A stretch of 8,939 nucleotides of DNA. It comes from Deltaproteobacteria bacterium (GTDB lineage: Bacteria; Desulfobacterota; Binatia; UBA9968). The notes under the pieces were generated by a model that had not been told where the DNA came from, searched no databases, and was given only the letters and a program-made list of their open reading frames with translations. Each line of letters opens with the position of its first letter. Position 1 is the first letter of the stretch. Shown piece after piece: positions 1 through 6,864 of the stretch. Both the position numbers and the translations under genes were made by a program. The stretch lies in NCBI GenBank assembly GCA_005878685.1, contig VBLN01000021.1, positions 1 through 8,939 of the forward strand, read 5' to 3'.

Positions 1-2
1 AG

Positions 3-236
3 GACGCGATCTATTTTTCCACCCACGAGGAGGCGGATCTTGAGCCACACGCGCTAGGCGAAGGGGGTGAGGAGGCGATGGGGCATGGCGCCTTCAATCG
101 CACTGTGCTCCAGCGCGCGCTGGAAGATGGGAAGGTTGAGTTTCGCGCCGGCTATCCGATGGAGTACTGCGCTTTGACGATGGTCGATCTTCATGCGCAG
201 ATGAAGCGCGCCGCGATGGACAAGCCTTATCCTTAA
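3..236 (+). CDS. C-terminal 77 residues of an unidentified protein (5' end outside window)
   Basis: An open frame enters from the left edge and ends at TAA 234-236. The visible part is hydrophilic and acidic in its first half (HEEADLEP, GEGGEEAMGHG) and ends MKRAAMDKPYP. There is no membrane segment, signal peptide or cofactor motif in this tail. I do not recognise the family, and a soluble cytoplasmic enzyme is only a guess from composition. The stop lies 5 bp before the ATG of the next gene (242), so it is probably the upstream member of the SBP/dioxygenase operon, and its identity would help to assign the operon's substrate. The frame is judged coding because it is uninterrupted, has coding-like codon use and fits tightly against the next gene. 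Confidence 0.6.
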   Translation, partial: DAIYFSTHEEADLEPHALGEGGEEAMGHGAFNRTVLQRALEDGKVEFRAGYPMEYCALTMVDLHAQMKRAAMDKPYP

Positions 237-241
237 CGCCT

Positions 242-1267
242 ATGACTCCCGCCGTTCGGGGACTCATGCTTTCTCCCCTCGGTAAATATCTTACCCTAGC
301 AGGGCTGCTGGCGCTTATCTGTTTCGCAGGCACGGTGCATAGCGCCGGATCCCCAGGGCTCGAAAGGATCCTCATCACCCATTCGAGCGAAAGCATCAGC
401 ATCGCTCCCTTGCATTATGGGATGGAAAAGGGGTTCTACCACAAGGAGGGACTCGACCTTCAGTTCCGCATTCTGCGCGGGGACCTGGCCATCGCCGCTA
501 TGGTTGGCAGTAAGGAAGTCGACTACATTTCCGGCGCCGGTACTGCGTTCGCGGCGGCGGTCAAGGGGTTCCCTGTCAGTGTGCTTGCGCACGACTTCAA
601 GAGTGTATTCTTCTATCTCATGGCGCAGCCGAATGTAAGGGGAGGGAAAGAATTGAAGGGAGGAAAGGTTGCCGTCAGTTCCTTGGGTGGGACGGGCGCC
701 GTCGCTACGAGAGCAACTCTTAGGGCGATCGGTCTGAATCCGGACCGGGACGTGACCGTTATCGTCATCGGTTCCGCTTCCGTGCGCATGGCCGCTATGG
801 AGGCGGGGTCGATCCAGGCCGCGGTCATGCCGGTTCCGTGGAACTTTCGCATGCGAAAGAAAGGCTTCAACGAACTGATCTATGCTGGCAACGTCATGTC
901 TCAACCTCTCACCGGGATTGCAACGAGCCGTGAGAAATTGGAAAGGAATCCCGATCAGGTGCGAAAAATGCTGCGCGGATTCTTGGTTACGCTCAACGCG
1001 GTGAAGCGCGAAAAGAAAGAGGTCACCAACTTCATAGAACGCAAATACAGTATCGAGCCGGACGTCGCCGAAGAGGTCTACGGCGTCATGGTCCAGGCTC
1101 TGACGGAGGACGGGACCGTGCCGGAGTCCGCGCTGCAGGATCTCCTTGAACAGACCAAGGCCGAGGTCGGAGTTAAGAAGGATATTGCCTCGTCGTCGAT
1201 CGTCGATTATCGGCTGCTGAAAGAAGCAGCGAAGCACTTCCGTCGGCAAGGGGAAAGCGTACCGTGA
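242..1267 (+). CDS. ABC transporter substrate-binding protein, NMT1/THI5-like (SBP 1)
   Basis: This is a periplasmic solute-binding protein of the SsuA/TauA/THI5 class, 341 aa, which is normal for the family. The first ~35 residues are a type I signal peptide (hydrophobic core LTLAGLLALICFAG, likely cleavage after HSA). The mature protein has the family pattern: an N-terminal strand, then APLHYGMEKGFYHKEGLDLQF (about 57-77), a G-x-(E/D)-x-D-Y segment (KEVDYISGAG), then KELKGGKVAVSSLGGTGAVATRATLR and GLNPDRDVTVIVIG. The ligand cannot be read from sequence; members bind sulfonates, nitrate, pyrimidines, aromatic acids and others. An alternative start at 266 (residue 9, MLSPLGKYL) gives a more compact signal peptide and has GGGG just upstream, while ATG 242 has no clear Shine-Dalgarno. 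The last codons overlap the next gene by 4 bp, which implies translational coupling. Confidence 0.9.
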   Translation: MTPAVRGLMLSPLGKYLTLAGLLALICFAGTVHSAGSPGLERILITHSSESISIAPLHYGMEKGFYHKEGLDLQFRILRGDLAIAAMVGSKEVDYISGAGTAFAAAVKGFPVSVLAHDFKSVFFYLMAQPNVRGGKELKGGKVAVSSLGGTGAVATRATLRAIGLNPDRDVTVIVIGSASVRMAAMEAGSIQAAVMPVPWNFRMRKKGFNELIYAGNVMSQPLTGIATSREKLERNPDQVRKMLRGFLVTLNAVKREKKEVTNFIERKYSIEPDVAEEVYGVMVQALTEDGTVPESALQDLLEQTKAEVGVKKDIASSSIVDYRLLKEAAKHFRRQGESVP

Positions 1268-2217
1268 GGGAAGCGCTGCGCGCCCTCGTCGCTCTGCTGA
1301 TCGTCTCTTCACCGGCGCACGCGGAGAAGCTCCGGCTCTCCGTCTCAAGCGTCGATAGCTCCTTTCTGACTGTTGCGGTCGCCGACAAGCGCGGCTTCTT
1401 CAAGGAGCAGGGGTTGGAGGTCGAAGTCATTCGCATGGCGGCTCCTATTTCCATCACGGCGCTCGCCAACGGAGACATCGATTACACGATGATCTTTGCT
1501 TCAGTGATCCGAGGCGCGATGCGCGGCATGCCGATCAAGGTGACGGCGAGCTTTTTGGACGGCTCGACCCATGCCCTGATCGCTCGCCCTGAATTCAAAT
1601 CCGTCAAAGACCTCCGTGGAAAAACTCTCGGCGTCAGCACGGTCGGAGCTACCTCCGACCTGACAGCCCGCATGATGATCCGCCATTTCGGTGTCGATCC
1701 CGACAAAGAGATGAAGATCGTCGCGCTGGGCTCCGATCGAGCTCGCTTCGCCGCGTTGAAAGAGGGTATCGTCGATGTAGCCGTGATTTCGCCGCCGGCC
1801 GACGCTGAGGGAAAGAAGATCGGCATGAACGTTCTGGCCCGCGCTTACGAGCTGTTCAATTTCCCCTTTGTCGGCCTAGGCGCCAACGTGAAGAAGCTGA
1901 AGGAACGGCCTGACGAGGTGAAGAGAATGTTGAAGGCTTTGACGCGTGCCAACCGCTACATCCGCGAAAACCGAGAAGGAGCGATCCAGACGTTGGCCGA
2001 ATGGTCCAAGTCGACAAAGGAAGCGGCGGCGGCTTCGTATGATGGCACGTACAAGGTTTTCAACCTCGACGGAAGCATCCCGGAGGACGGCCTGCGCCTG
2101 ATGGTGGATCAAGCGAAAAAGGATATGAAGATCGCTCGTGAGGTTCCGTTGAGCGAAGTTGCGGATCTCACTCTGCTGCGCGAAGTGCAGAAGGAGCTGG
2201 GCATTCCGGGGCGTTGA
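1264..2217 (+). CDS. ABC transporter substrate-binding protein, NMT1/THI5-like (SBP 2)
   Basis: A 317-aa periplasmic binding protein. It starts with GTG at 1264, inside the stop of SBP 1 (GTGA overlap), with a purine-rich AAGGGGAAAG stretch a few bases upstream as ribosome site. Residues 1-20 form a short signal peptide (MREALRALVALLIVSSPAHA, cleavage before EKL). The mature part shows VAVADKRGFFKEQGLEVEVIR, ALANGDIDYTMIF, RPEFKSVKDLRGKTLGVSTVG and FGVDPDKEMKIVALG, all typical of the NMT1/SsuA fold. It is clearly homologous to but well diverged from SBP 1, so this is an old paralogue pair rather than a recent duplication. Coupled translation suggests that the two are made in matched amounts; whether they bind related ligands is inference. 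No lipobox is present, so it should be soluble in the periplasm. Confidence 0.92.
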   Translation: MREALRALVALLIVSSPAHAEKLRLSVSSVDSSFLTVAVADKRGFFKEQGLEVEVIRMAAPISITALANGDIDYTMIFASVIRGAMRGMPIKVTASFLDGSTHALIARPEFKSVKDLRGKTLGVSTVGATSDLTARMMIRHFGVDPDKEMKIVALGSDRARFAALKEGIVDVAVISPPADAEGKKIGMNVLARAYELFNFPFVGLGANVKKLKERPDEVKRMLKALTRANRYIRENREGAIQTLAEWSKSTKEAAAASYDGTYKVFNLDGSIPEDGLRLMVDQAKKDMKIAREVPLSEVADLTLLREVQKELGIPGR

Positions 2218-2244
2218 AAATCAAGCAGGGGAAGGTCAAACTGC

Positions 2245-2254
2245 AGGAGGGAGG
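2245..2254 (+). promoter_or_regulatory. Strong Shine-Dalgarno for the dioxygenase gene
   Basis: AGGAGGGAGG gives two overlapping GGAGG cores, the nearer one 8 nt before ATG 2263. It fixes the start of the cupin gene and suggests higher translation than the flanking SBP genes, whose ribosome sites are weak. Confidence 0.75.
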
Positions 2255-2262
2255 CGATCCTC

Positions 2263-3315
2263 ATGAAAACCGCGAATGAAGAGATTCAGGAGTTGGACCG
2301 TCTGCTTGAGCAGAGGCTTTTGTCGGGCCTCTGGAGAATCCCGGCCGGCGAGCGGCCGCTCGACCCTAAGACCGAGGTCAAGGCACATCTCTGGAAGTGG
2401 GCCGACATCTACGACAGCCTGCTCAAGGCCAGGGACCAAATCGGCATTCACGCGGCAGTCAACGAGCGCAGGACGATTCGGCTGGTGAATCCTGGCCTCA
2501 AGGAGAGCGAGATGACCAGCCATACGATGCTCTTTGCTTTCCAGCTTATCCAGCCGGGCGAGGTGGCGCCGGCGCACCGCCACACGATGGCGGCGATCCG
2601 CTTCATTCTCCAAGGCAAGGGGGCGTACACTGCGGTGGAGGGAGAAAAGGTGATGATGGGGCAGGGCGATCTGATCCTCACGCCGCAGTGGACTTGGCAC
2701 GAGCACGCTCACGAGGGCGCCGATCCGATGATTTGGATCGACGGATTGGACGTACCGCTGGTGAAAGCTCTTAACGTGATCTCGTTCGAGCCGTATCCCG
2801 ATAAGTCGGGCCTCGCTAAAACGGACTACGATCCTAGCGCGCACTCAGGGTTGACGCGTTCTGTCGGTTCTACGGAAAAAATCGCCAAAGCTCCGCTCCA
2901 TTACCGCTGGGACGTGACCTATCTAACACTTAAGGTTTTGGCCCAAAGTAGCCGAAATCCTTATGAAGGCGCCGCTTTAGAGTACGTTAATCCAGTGACC
3001 GGCGGGCCGACGCTGCCGACCCTTTCATGTTGGATGCAGATGCTCCGTCCCGGCGAGAGAACCAAGGCGCATCGCCATACAAGCACGTCGATCTACCACG
3101 TATTCCGCGGCAGCGGCACCACGGTCATCAACGGCGAGCCGTTTCACTGGGAAAAAGGCGACAGCTTCGTCGTCCCGCTGTGGAGCTGGCACGAACACGC
3201 CAACAGATCACAAGCTGGCGAGGCGCTGCTCTTCTCGATGCACGACAAGCCGGTCCTCGACGCCTTCGGGCTGTACCGCGAGGAGGGCGATGGCAAAAGT
3301 CATCTAGGGCTGTAA
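2263..3315 (+). CDS. Gentisate 1,2-dioxygenase-family bicupin ring-cleavage dioxygenase
   Basis: A 350-aa cytoplasmic Fe(II) dioxygenase of the gentisate/salicylate/1-hydroxy-2-naphthoate 1,2-dioxygenase family. These enzymes insert both atoms of O2 and open the aromatic ring between the carboxyl- and hydroxyl-bearing carbons. The N-terminal cupin (about 85-165) carries H105-R-H107 and H146 (WTWHEH), the expected iron ligands, and the family stretch MIWIDGLDVPLV. The C-terminal cupin (about 250-330) repeats the pattern with H270-R-H272 and H310 (WSWHEH), so both halves keep a possible metal site. The N-terminal ERR (68-70) and Q94 match residues known to line the pocket, but T71, L90 and A92 differ from what I recall for salicylate dioxygenase, so the exact substrate is open. 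It lies 45 bp after SBP 2 and 14 bp before SBP 3. Family assignment is firm; a gene symbol is withheld because the substrate is uncertain. Confidence 0.9.
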   Translation: MKTANEEIQELDRLLEQRLLSGLWRIPAGERPLDPKTEVKAHLWKWADIYDSLLKARDQIGIHAAVNERRTIRLVNPGLKESEMTSHTMLFAFQLIQPGEVAPAHRHTMAAIRFILQGKGAYTAVEGEKVMMGQGDLILTPQWTWHEHAHEGADPMIWIDGLDVPLVKALNVISFEPYPDKSGLAKTDYDPSAHSGLTRSVGSTEKIAKAPLHYRWDVTYLTLKVLAQSSRNPYEGAALEYVNPVTGGPTLPTLSCWMQMLRPGERTKAHRHTSTSIYHVFRGSGTTVINGEPFHWEKGDSFVVPLWSWHEHANRSQAGEALLFSMHDKPVLDAFGLYREEGDGKSHLGL

Positions 3316-3331
3316 CGGGAAGAAGTCCCGT
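3315..3331 (+). promoter_or_regulatory. Short hairpin over the ribosome site and GTG start of SBP 3
   Basis: ACGGGA (3315-3320) and TCCCGT (3326-3331) are perfect inverted repeats around a 5-nt loop AGAAG. The purine-rich ribosome site (GGGAAGAAG) and the first two bases of the GTG codon lie in the hairpin. It begins at the last base of the dioxygenase stop codon, so a ribosome finishing the upstream gene would melt it. A role in translational coupling is inference; the inverted repeat is seen directly. Confidence 0.4.
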
Positions 3332-4322
3332 GAAAAAATCTTCGTGCAGACGGATCATCGCTGTCTCGCTTATAGCGGTCCTCCTCCCTTTATGGGCGCC
3401 GTTCAGCATGGGCGCGTCGCAGCCAGCCAAGGTTACGATTCACATCCCTTCGAAGAGTCTCTCGCTCATGCCTTTCTACTTCGGCAAGGATAAAGGTTTC
3501 TTTCCCAAGGAAGTGATCGACCTGCAGCTTGTAATGATGGGGCCTCCGACCGCGATCGTCGCCCTGGTAGGTGGGGAGCTGGATTTCTCCACCACTCTGG
3601 GGGCTGCAACTTCCGCCATCATGCAGGGCCATCCGCTCAAGCGCATCTTCTACGTCCAGCACGAACCGGCTCACGTTCTCGTCGGACAGCCCGAGATCAA
3701 AAGCGTTCAAGAGCTGACCGGCAAGGTCGTCGCCGTGAATGCTATCACCGACGCCACGGGGATGGCGGCAAGGATGATTCTGAGAGGCAACGGGATCGAT
3801 CCATCGCGCGTCACGCTGCTTGCCACAGGGGTCACGGATAACACCTATAAGGCGTTGACGACCAGGAACGTCGCCGCAGCTATGATGATCCCGCCCTACA
3901 CGGAAGAGCTGGAAGCGAAGGGGTTCACTCGCCTGGCCGAGGCCAAGACCTTTGCGCCGATCAGCTTCATCGGCCTCGTGGCCTCGACCGATTTCCTGAC
4001 GAGAAATTCCAACAAAGCCCAGGTGTTGATCGCCGGCTTGCTCAAGACCCTGGCCTACCTGCACAACCCGGCGAACCGCGGCGAAGTTGTCCAGTACATC
4101 GCCGCCTTCCACAAAATCGATCCGCCGCTCGCCGATAAGGCTTTCGCTTCGATCCTGCCATCTTTCAGCAGAGACGGCACCAAGCCGCGAAAGGCGATTG
4201 AGAAGGAAATTGAGATCTATCGCGAGACGCTGAAAATCGCCAAGACCGTAACGCCTGACGATCTCGAGGACCTGCGCCTGCTAAGGAAGGTTCAGGAAGG
4301 GGCGCGTTCCCAGGGACAGTGA
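3330..4322 (+). CDS. ABC transporter substrate-binding protein, NMT1/THI5-like (SBP 3)
   Basis: A 330-aa periplasmic binding protein. GTG 3330 is chosen because it gives a textbook signal peptide (MKKSSCRRII, then a hydrophobic core to WAPFSMGA, cleavage near residue 29) and sits 14 bp after the cupin stop. The same frame stays open upstream to 3027, but there it only shadows the dioxygenase gene. The cysteine at residue 6 lies in the n-region and is not a lipobox. Mature motifs are MPFYFGKDKGFFPKE, ALVGGELDFSTTLGAA, GQPEIKSVQELTGKVVAVN and GNGIDPSRVTLLATG. It is the last gene of the presumed operon. The usual GL-D-V-E segment reads VIDLQLV here, within normal divergence. The ligand is unknown; an aromatic or related acid is a contextual guess from the neighbouring dioxygenase. 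Confidence 0.9.
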   Translation: MKKSSCRRIIAVSLIAVLLPLWAPFSMGASQPAKVTIHIPSKSLSLMPFYFGKDKGFFPKEVIDLQLVMMGPPTAIVALVGGELDFSTTLGAATSAIMQGHPLKRIFYVQHEPAHVLVGQPEIKSVQELTGKVVAVNAITDATGMAARMILRGNGIDPSRVTLLATGVTDNTYKALTTRNVAAAMMIPPYTEELEAKGFTRLAEAKTFAPISFIGLVASTDFLTRNSNKAQVLIAGLLKTLAYLHNPANRGEVVQYIAAFHKIDPPLADKAFASILPSFSRDGTKPRKAIEKEIEIYRETLKIAKTVTPDDLEDLRLLRKVQEGARSQGQ

Positions 4323-4372
4323 ACGCCCAAAACCTGCTGCCGGTGCCTTTCGGATAAGTTCATAGAGCGGCT

Positions 4373-5446
4373 CTAAGGAGCTCGTTTGTAGACCTCGCTG
4401 CCCCAGAGTTCCTTTAAGAAACCGCTCCTTTCCAAATTGATCGCAAAACTATTGTCATAGAACTCTTCCGCTGTTTTCCTCACGCTTGTTCCGCTCTCGC
4501 GGGCGAGCTCCACCGCCTCGGTGACCGCTTTTCCCGGAACCAACATCGACCGATCGACGATCTCTTTGGCGTAAACGTTGTAAGACGACTGTAGCGCTTC
4601 TTCATCTTTGACTCGCATCGCCCTAGAGATCGCTGCTTTGGCCTTGTCCGGATTTTTCTCGACGAAATGGACCGCCTCGGCGAAGGCCGCAACCGCCCGT
4701 TGTACGATCGCCGGACGGTCGCGCAGCATCTTGTAATTGGTATGGAGCGAGCTGTAGATGAACGGCAGGTCCAGCTCCACCAGACGATAGAGCACGTTGA
4801 AGCCGTCGTTCTTCGCCCGAACATCCAAAGGCGGCGTGATCACAATCGCTTGGACCACATTGCTCGCCATCGCCTGATAACGCTCGCCCTGACTCCCGCC
4901 GATGGGCCGCATCGTCACCTCGTCGGTGGTGAAGCCAAATTTTCTGATGACCGCGCGCGAGAGTCGCGCGCTCAAATCTCCCGGCCGCGTGACACCGATA
5001 GACTTCCCTTTTAGGTCCTCCGGCCTCTTGATCTCCTTTCGCGCTACCAAGACATAGGGGAGCTTGACAAGCGGAGAGGCGACCAGTTTCCCATCGATTC
5101 CCGTAGCGAGACCGGGAATTGTGCCGTCCGCGGCGCAATAGACGAACTGGATCTCATCGGCCGAAAGAGCCGCTAGGGCAGGGCCACTGCCACGAATGTA
5201 AATATGCTCCAGCTTGAGGCCGTATTTATCGAAAAGGCCGTTATCGAGAGCCGTATAGAGATGAACGAAACCTCCCGACACGGCGCAGGTGGCGATTCTC
5301 AAGGAGAGGGGCCGCTCGCCCGCCCTGGCGAGATAGGGATTGGCATGGGATCTGACGGGAGAAAGGAAGAGAGAGAATAGGAACGCGAGGATTCCTATCA
5401 TCATACGGCTGAGACCGAGTTTATTTAAATCTCTTGCTGCCTGCAA
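4373..5446 (-). CDS. ABC transporter substrate-binding protein, NMT1/THI5-like (SBP 4)
   Basis: A periplasmic binding protein on the minus strand, convergent with SBP 3 (50 bp between stops). Family motifs are clear: FVHLYTALDNGLFDKYGLKLEHIYI, ALSADEIQFVYCAADG, ARKEIKRPEDLKGKSIGVTRPG and FGFTTDEVTMRPIGG. The start is uncertain. TTG 5446 gives a 357-aa product whose signal peptide has basic residues (R, K, R) before the core IGILAFLFSLFLSP and cleavage after RSHA, with AGGGGAAA upstream. ATG 5404 (343 aa) gives almost no charged n-region and has no Shine-Dalgarno. TTG 5497 would add a proline-rich tail of doubtful value. The mature protein is the same in all cases. It is a diverged paralogue of the other SBPs and transcribed separately from the operon. 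Confidence 0.88.
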   Translation of the reverse strand: MQAARDLNKLGLSRMMIGILAFLFSLFLSPVRSHANPYLARAGERPLSLRIATCAVSGGFVHLYTALDNGLFDKYGLKLEHIYIRGSGPALAALSADEIQFVYCAADGTIPGLATGIDGKLVASPLVKLPYVLVARKEIKRPEDLKGKSIGVTRPGDLSARLSRAVIRKFGFTTDEVTMRPIGGSQGERYQAMASNVVQAIVITPPLDVRAKNDGFNVLYRLVELDLPFIYSSLHTNYKMLRDRPAIVQRAVAAFAEAVHFVEKNPDKAKAAISRAMRVKDEEALQSSYNVYAKEIVDRSMLVPGKAVTEAVELARESGTSVRKTAEEFYDNSFAINLERSGFLKELWGSEVYKRAP

Positions 5447-5568
5447 TGGCGGGATTTCCCCTGCTGAAAGATATCCGGAAGCCGGATTCCATGGCAAGGA
5501 AATTGCAGCGACTCCTTCATCCCTTCTCTATTCCCTCTCTCCGTAGCTATCGCTTAATGTTTTTCCGT

Positions 5569-5597
5569 TTGACGCTCCAGGTGCCGCGAGTTAAAGA
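5569..5597 (+). promoter_or_regulatory. Candidate sigma-70-type promoter for SBP 5
   Basis: TTGACG (5569-5574) is followed after 17 bp by TAAAGA (5592-5597). The -35 box is near consensus and the -10 box is weak. It would start transcripts roughly 45 nt before ATG 5650, in the ~200-bp divergent gap between SBP 4 and SBP 5. It is a pattern match only. Confidence 0.35.
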
Positions 5598-5649
5598 TTG
5601 AATAGTGCCTCATCTTTGATCCCGCATCACCGGCCGAACCGGGTCTTTT

Positions 5650-6627
5650 ATGACCAGCTTCAAATTTCAACTTCTCCTCGTTGTCTATTGCACCCTGCTG
5701 ATGCTGGGTCAGCGAGCAGCCGCGCAGGAGATGAAGCGCATCTACTACGGAACTTCGGCGTCGCCTGCTCATCTTCCGGTATGGGTCGCGAAGGATGCCG
5801 GGTTCTTCGCCCGGCACGGTCTAAACGTCGAGCCGGTGCAGATTCGCGGCGGCTCGTTGATCGCGCTTGCGATTATAACGGGTGATCTGCCTTTTTCCGG
5901 CGTCGGAGCGGAGTCGGTCGTGGCTGCGCGCGCCGCTGGAGGCGACGTGGTTCTACTCGCCTGTCCTATCGACGCGGACCCGGTTTACTTGATCACGCGC
6001 CCTGAAATCAAATCCCCCTTGGAACTTAAGGGCCAAGCGAGCGCCGTGACGCGCTACGGCTCGACGACGCATTTCTATCTTCGGGCGGCGCTAAAGCACG
6101 TCGGGCTCGACCCTGAACGAGACGTGATCGTCATGCAGTTAGGCGCCGGCCCGGAAATGGTCGCCGCACTGGAAATTGGACGCATCCAAGCCGCGGCGCT
6201 AACGACGCGGTACGCGATTCCCTTTTTAGAGCGGGGCTGGCCCGTGCTCGTGGATCTCAGCAAGACCGACCTGGTCTATCCGTCTTCGTGCGTCACCAGC
6301 AGTCGCGCCTTTATTAGAGCGGAGCCAAAGATGACCGAAGACTTCCTCAGGGCCTATGTCGCCGGTATTCAGTTGATCAGAAGAGATCGTCAGTTCGCTG
6401 AGAAATCCTTTGCCAAATGGCTGCGCGAAAAAGATCCTGCGATCATCGAAAAGTCGGTTGCAGCCTACGCCCGCCTCTTCAAGCCGGCCCCCTTCGTGCC
6501 GGACAAAGGGATCGAAAACGTCGTGAAAGATCTGATGAGGAAGCGGCCCGAATTCAAAGAGTACCTGGGCTGGCCGGGGCCGTTCCGCGAAAACGGACCG
6601 CTGCAAAAGGCCTTGCGGGAGAAATAA
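5650..6627 (+). CDS. ABC transporter substrate-binding protein, NMT1/THI5-like (SBP 5)
   Basis: A 325-aa periplasmic binding protein with signal peptide MTSFKFQLLLVVYCTLLMLG and likely cleavage after AAA25. The mature protein starts QEMKRIYYGTSASPAHLPVWVAKD and continues with GFFARHGLNVEPVQIRGG, AIITGDLPFSGVGAE, TRPEIKSPLELKGQASAVTRYG and VGLDPERDVIVMQLG, the standard order for NMT1/SsuA-type proteins. No strong Shine-Dalgarno is visible before ATG 5650, but the signal peptide supports this start. It is divergent from SBP 4 and monocistronic in the window, and its last 74 bp overlap the antisense frame at 6554-6832. No transporter membrane or ATPase subunit follows it. The ligand is unknown. 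Confidence 0.9.
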   Translation: MTSFKFQLLLVVYCTLLMLGQRAAAQEMKRIYYGTSASPAHLPVWVAKDAGFFARHGLNVEPVQIRGGSLIALAIITGDLPFSGVGAESVVAARAAGGDVVLLACPIDADPVYLITRPEIKSPLELKGQASAVTRYGSTTHFYLRAALKHVGLDPERDVIVMQLGAGPEMVAALEIGRIQAAALTTRYAIPFLERGWPVLVDLSKTDLVYPSSCVTSSRAFIRAEPKMTEDFLRAYVAGIQLIRRDRQFAEKSFAKWLREKDPAIIEKSVAAYARLFKPAPFVPDKGIENVVKDLMRKRPEFKEYLGWPGPFRENGPLQKALREK

Positions 6628-6832
6628 TCTGAGACGCCCTCTGCGGCGAGATATATTCAACATCGAACCCCATACCGGCGCCGATGCCATCCTGCGCTGC
6701 GAGGGAACTTCCCATTAGCAGCAAACCGATCATGATCAAGAATTGGGCTAGCGTGCGGAACGCGAAGACACTGGACGACGAAAATCTTCCGCGACGATTT
6801 GAAGTCTGCCAAACCCCGGTAAAATGACTCAT
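6554..6832 (-). pseudogene. Stump of an exported protein, possibly a truncated SBP; could be a small intact gene
   Basis: ATG 6832 on the minus strand is preceded by a perfect AGGAGGT (6843-6837) with a 4-nt spacer, the same arrangement as at the propeller gene 7126. The 92-aa product has a basic n-region (SNRRGR), a hydrophobic core (AQFLIMIGLLLMGSS) and a likely cleavage after LAA46, so it looks like a real exported protein start. Only about eight residues later comes GFDVEYI (55-61), which resembles the GLDLQF, GLEVEVI and GLNVEPV segment of the neighbouring SBPs; in those the segment lies ~25-35 residues after the cleavage site. From residue 69 on it runs antisense through the end of SBP 5, which is unlikely to be original coding. 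I infer a 5' remnant left by deletion. A genuine small secreted protein is the alternative. Confidence 0.4.
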
Positions 6833-6836
6833 GCGC

Positions 6837-6843
6837 ACCTCCT
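6837..6843 (-). promoter_or_regulatory. Consensus Shine-Dalgarno of the minus-strand stump
   Basis: AGGAGGT on the minus strand (ACCTCCT on the plus), 4 nt before ATG 6832. It decides this start over GTG 6838, which would lie within the ribosome site. Confidence 0.6.
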
Positions 6844-6864
6844 GGGATGAAATAATTTCAACTG

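Noticed and set aside
296..1348. Long 350-aa minus-strand frame opposite SBP 1
   Set aside because: It is a shadow of SBP 1 and SBP 2: Arg/His-rich, low-complexity composition, no motif, and the plus strand has clear family homology.
3027..3329. Upstream extension of the SBP 3 frame to 3027
   Set aside because: It lies entirely inside the dioxygenase gene in another phase, and the signal peptide begins at GTG 3330.
3390..4112. 240-aa minus-strand frame opposite SBP 3
   Set aside because: Antisense shadow of a well-supported SBP gene; its composition is atypical and no ribosome site or family motif is seen.
4363..4375. TAGAG-CGG-CTCTA inverted repeat between the convergent stops of SBP 3 and SBP 4
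   Set aside because: The stem is only 5 bp, it includes the SBP 4 stop codon and has no U-tract, so it is not credible as a terminator.
4953..4971. Perfect 8-bp GC-rich inverted repeat (GCGCGCGA/TCGCGCGC, 3-nt loop)
   Set aside because: It falls within the coding sequence of SBP 4 (encoding SARLSRA) where Arg/Ala codons give such patterns easily; no T-run follows on either strand.
2263..6627. Thiamine-pyrimidine (THI5/ThiY) uptake system
   Set aside because: The SBPs share only the broad family fold; there is no thiamine gene, no TPP riboswitch-like leader and no transporter subunit in the window.
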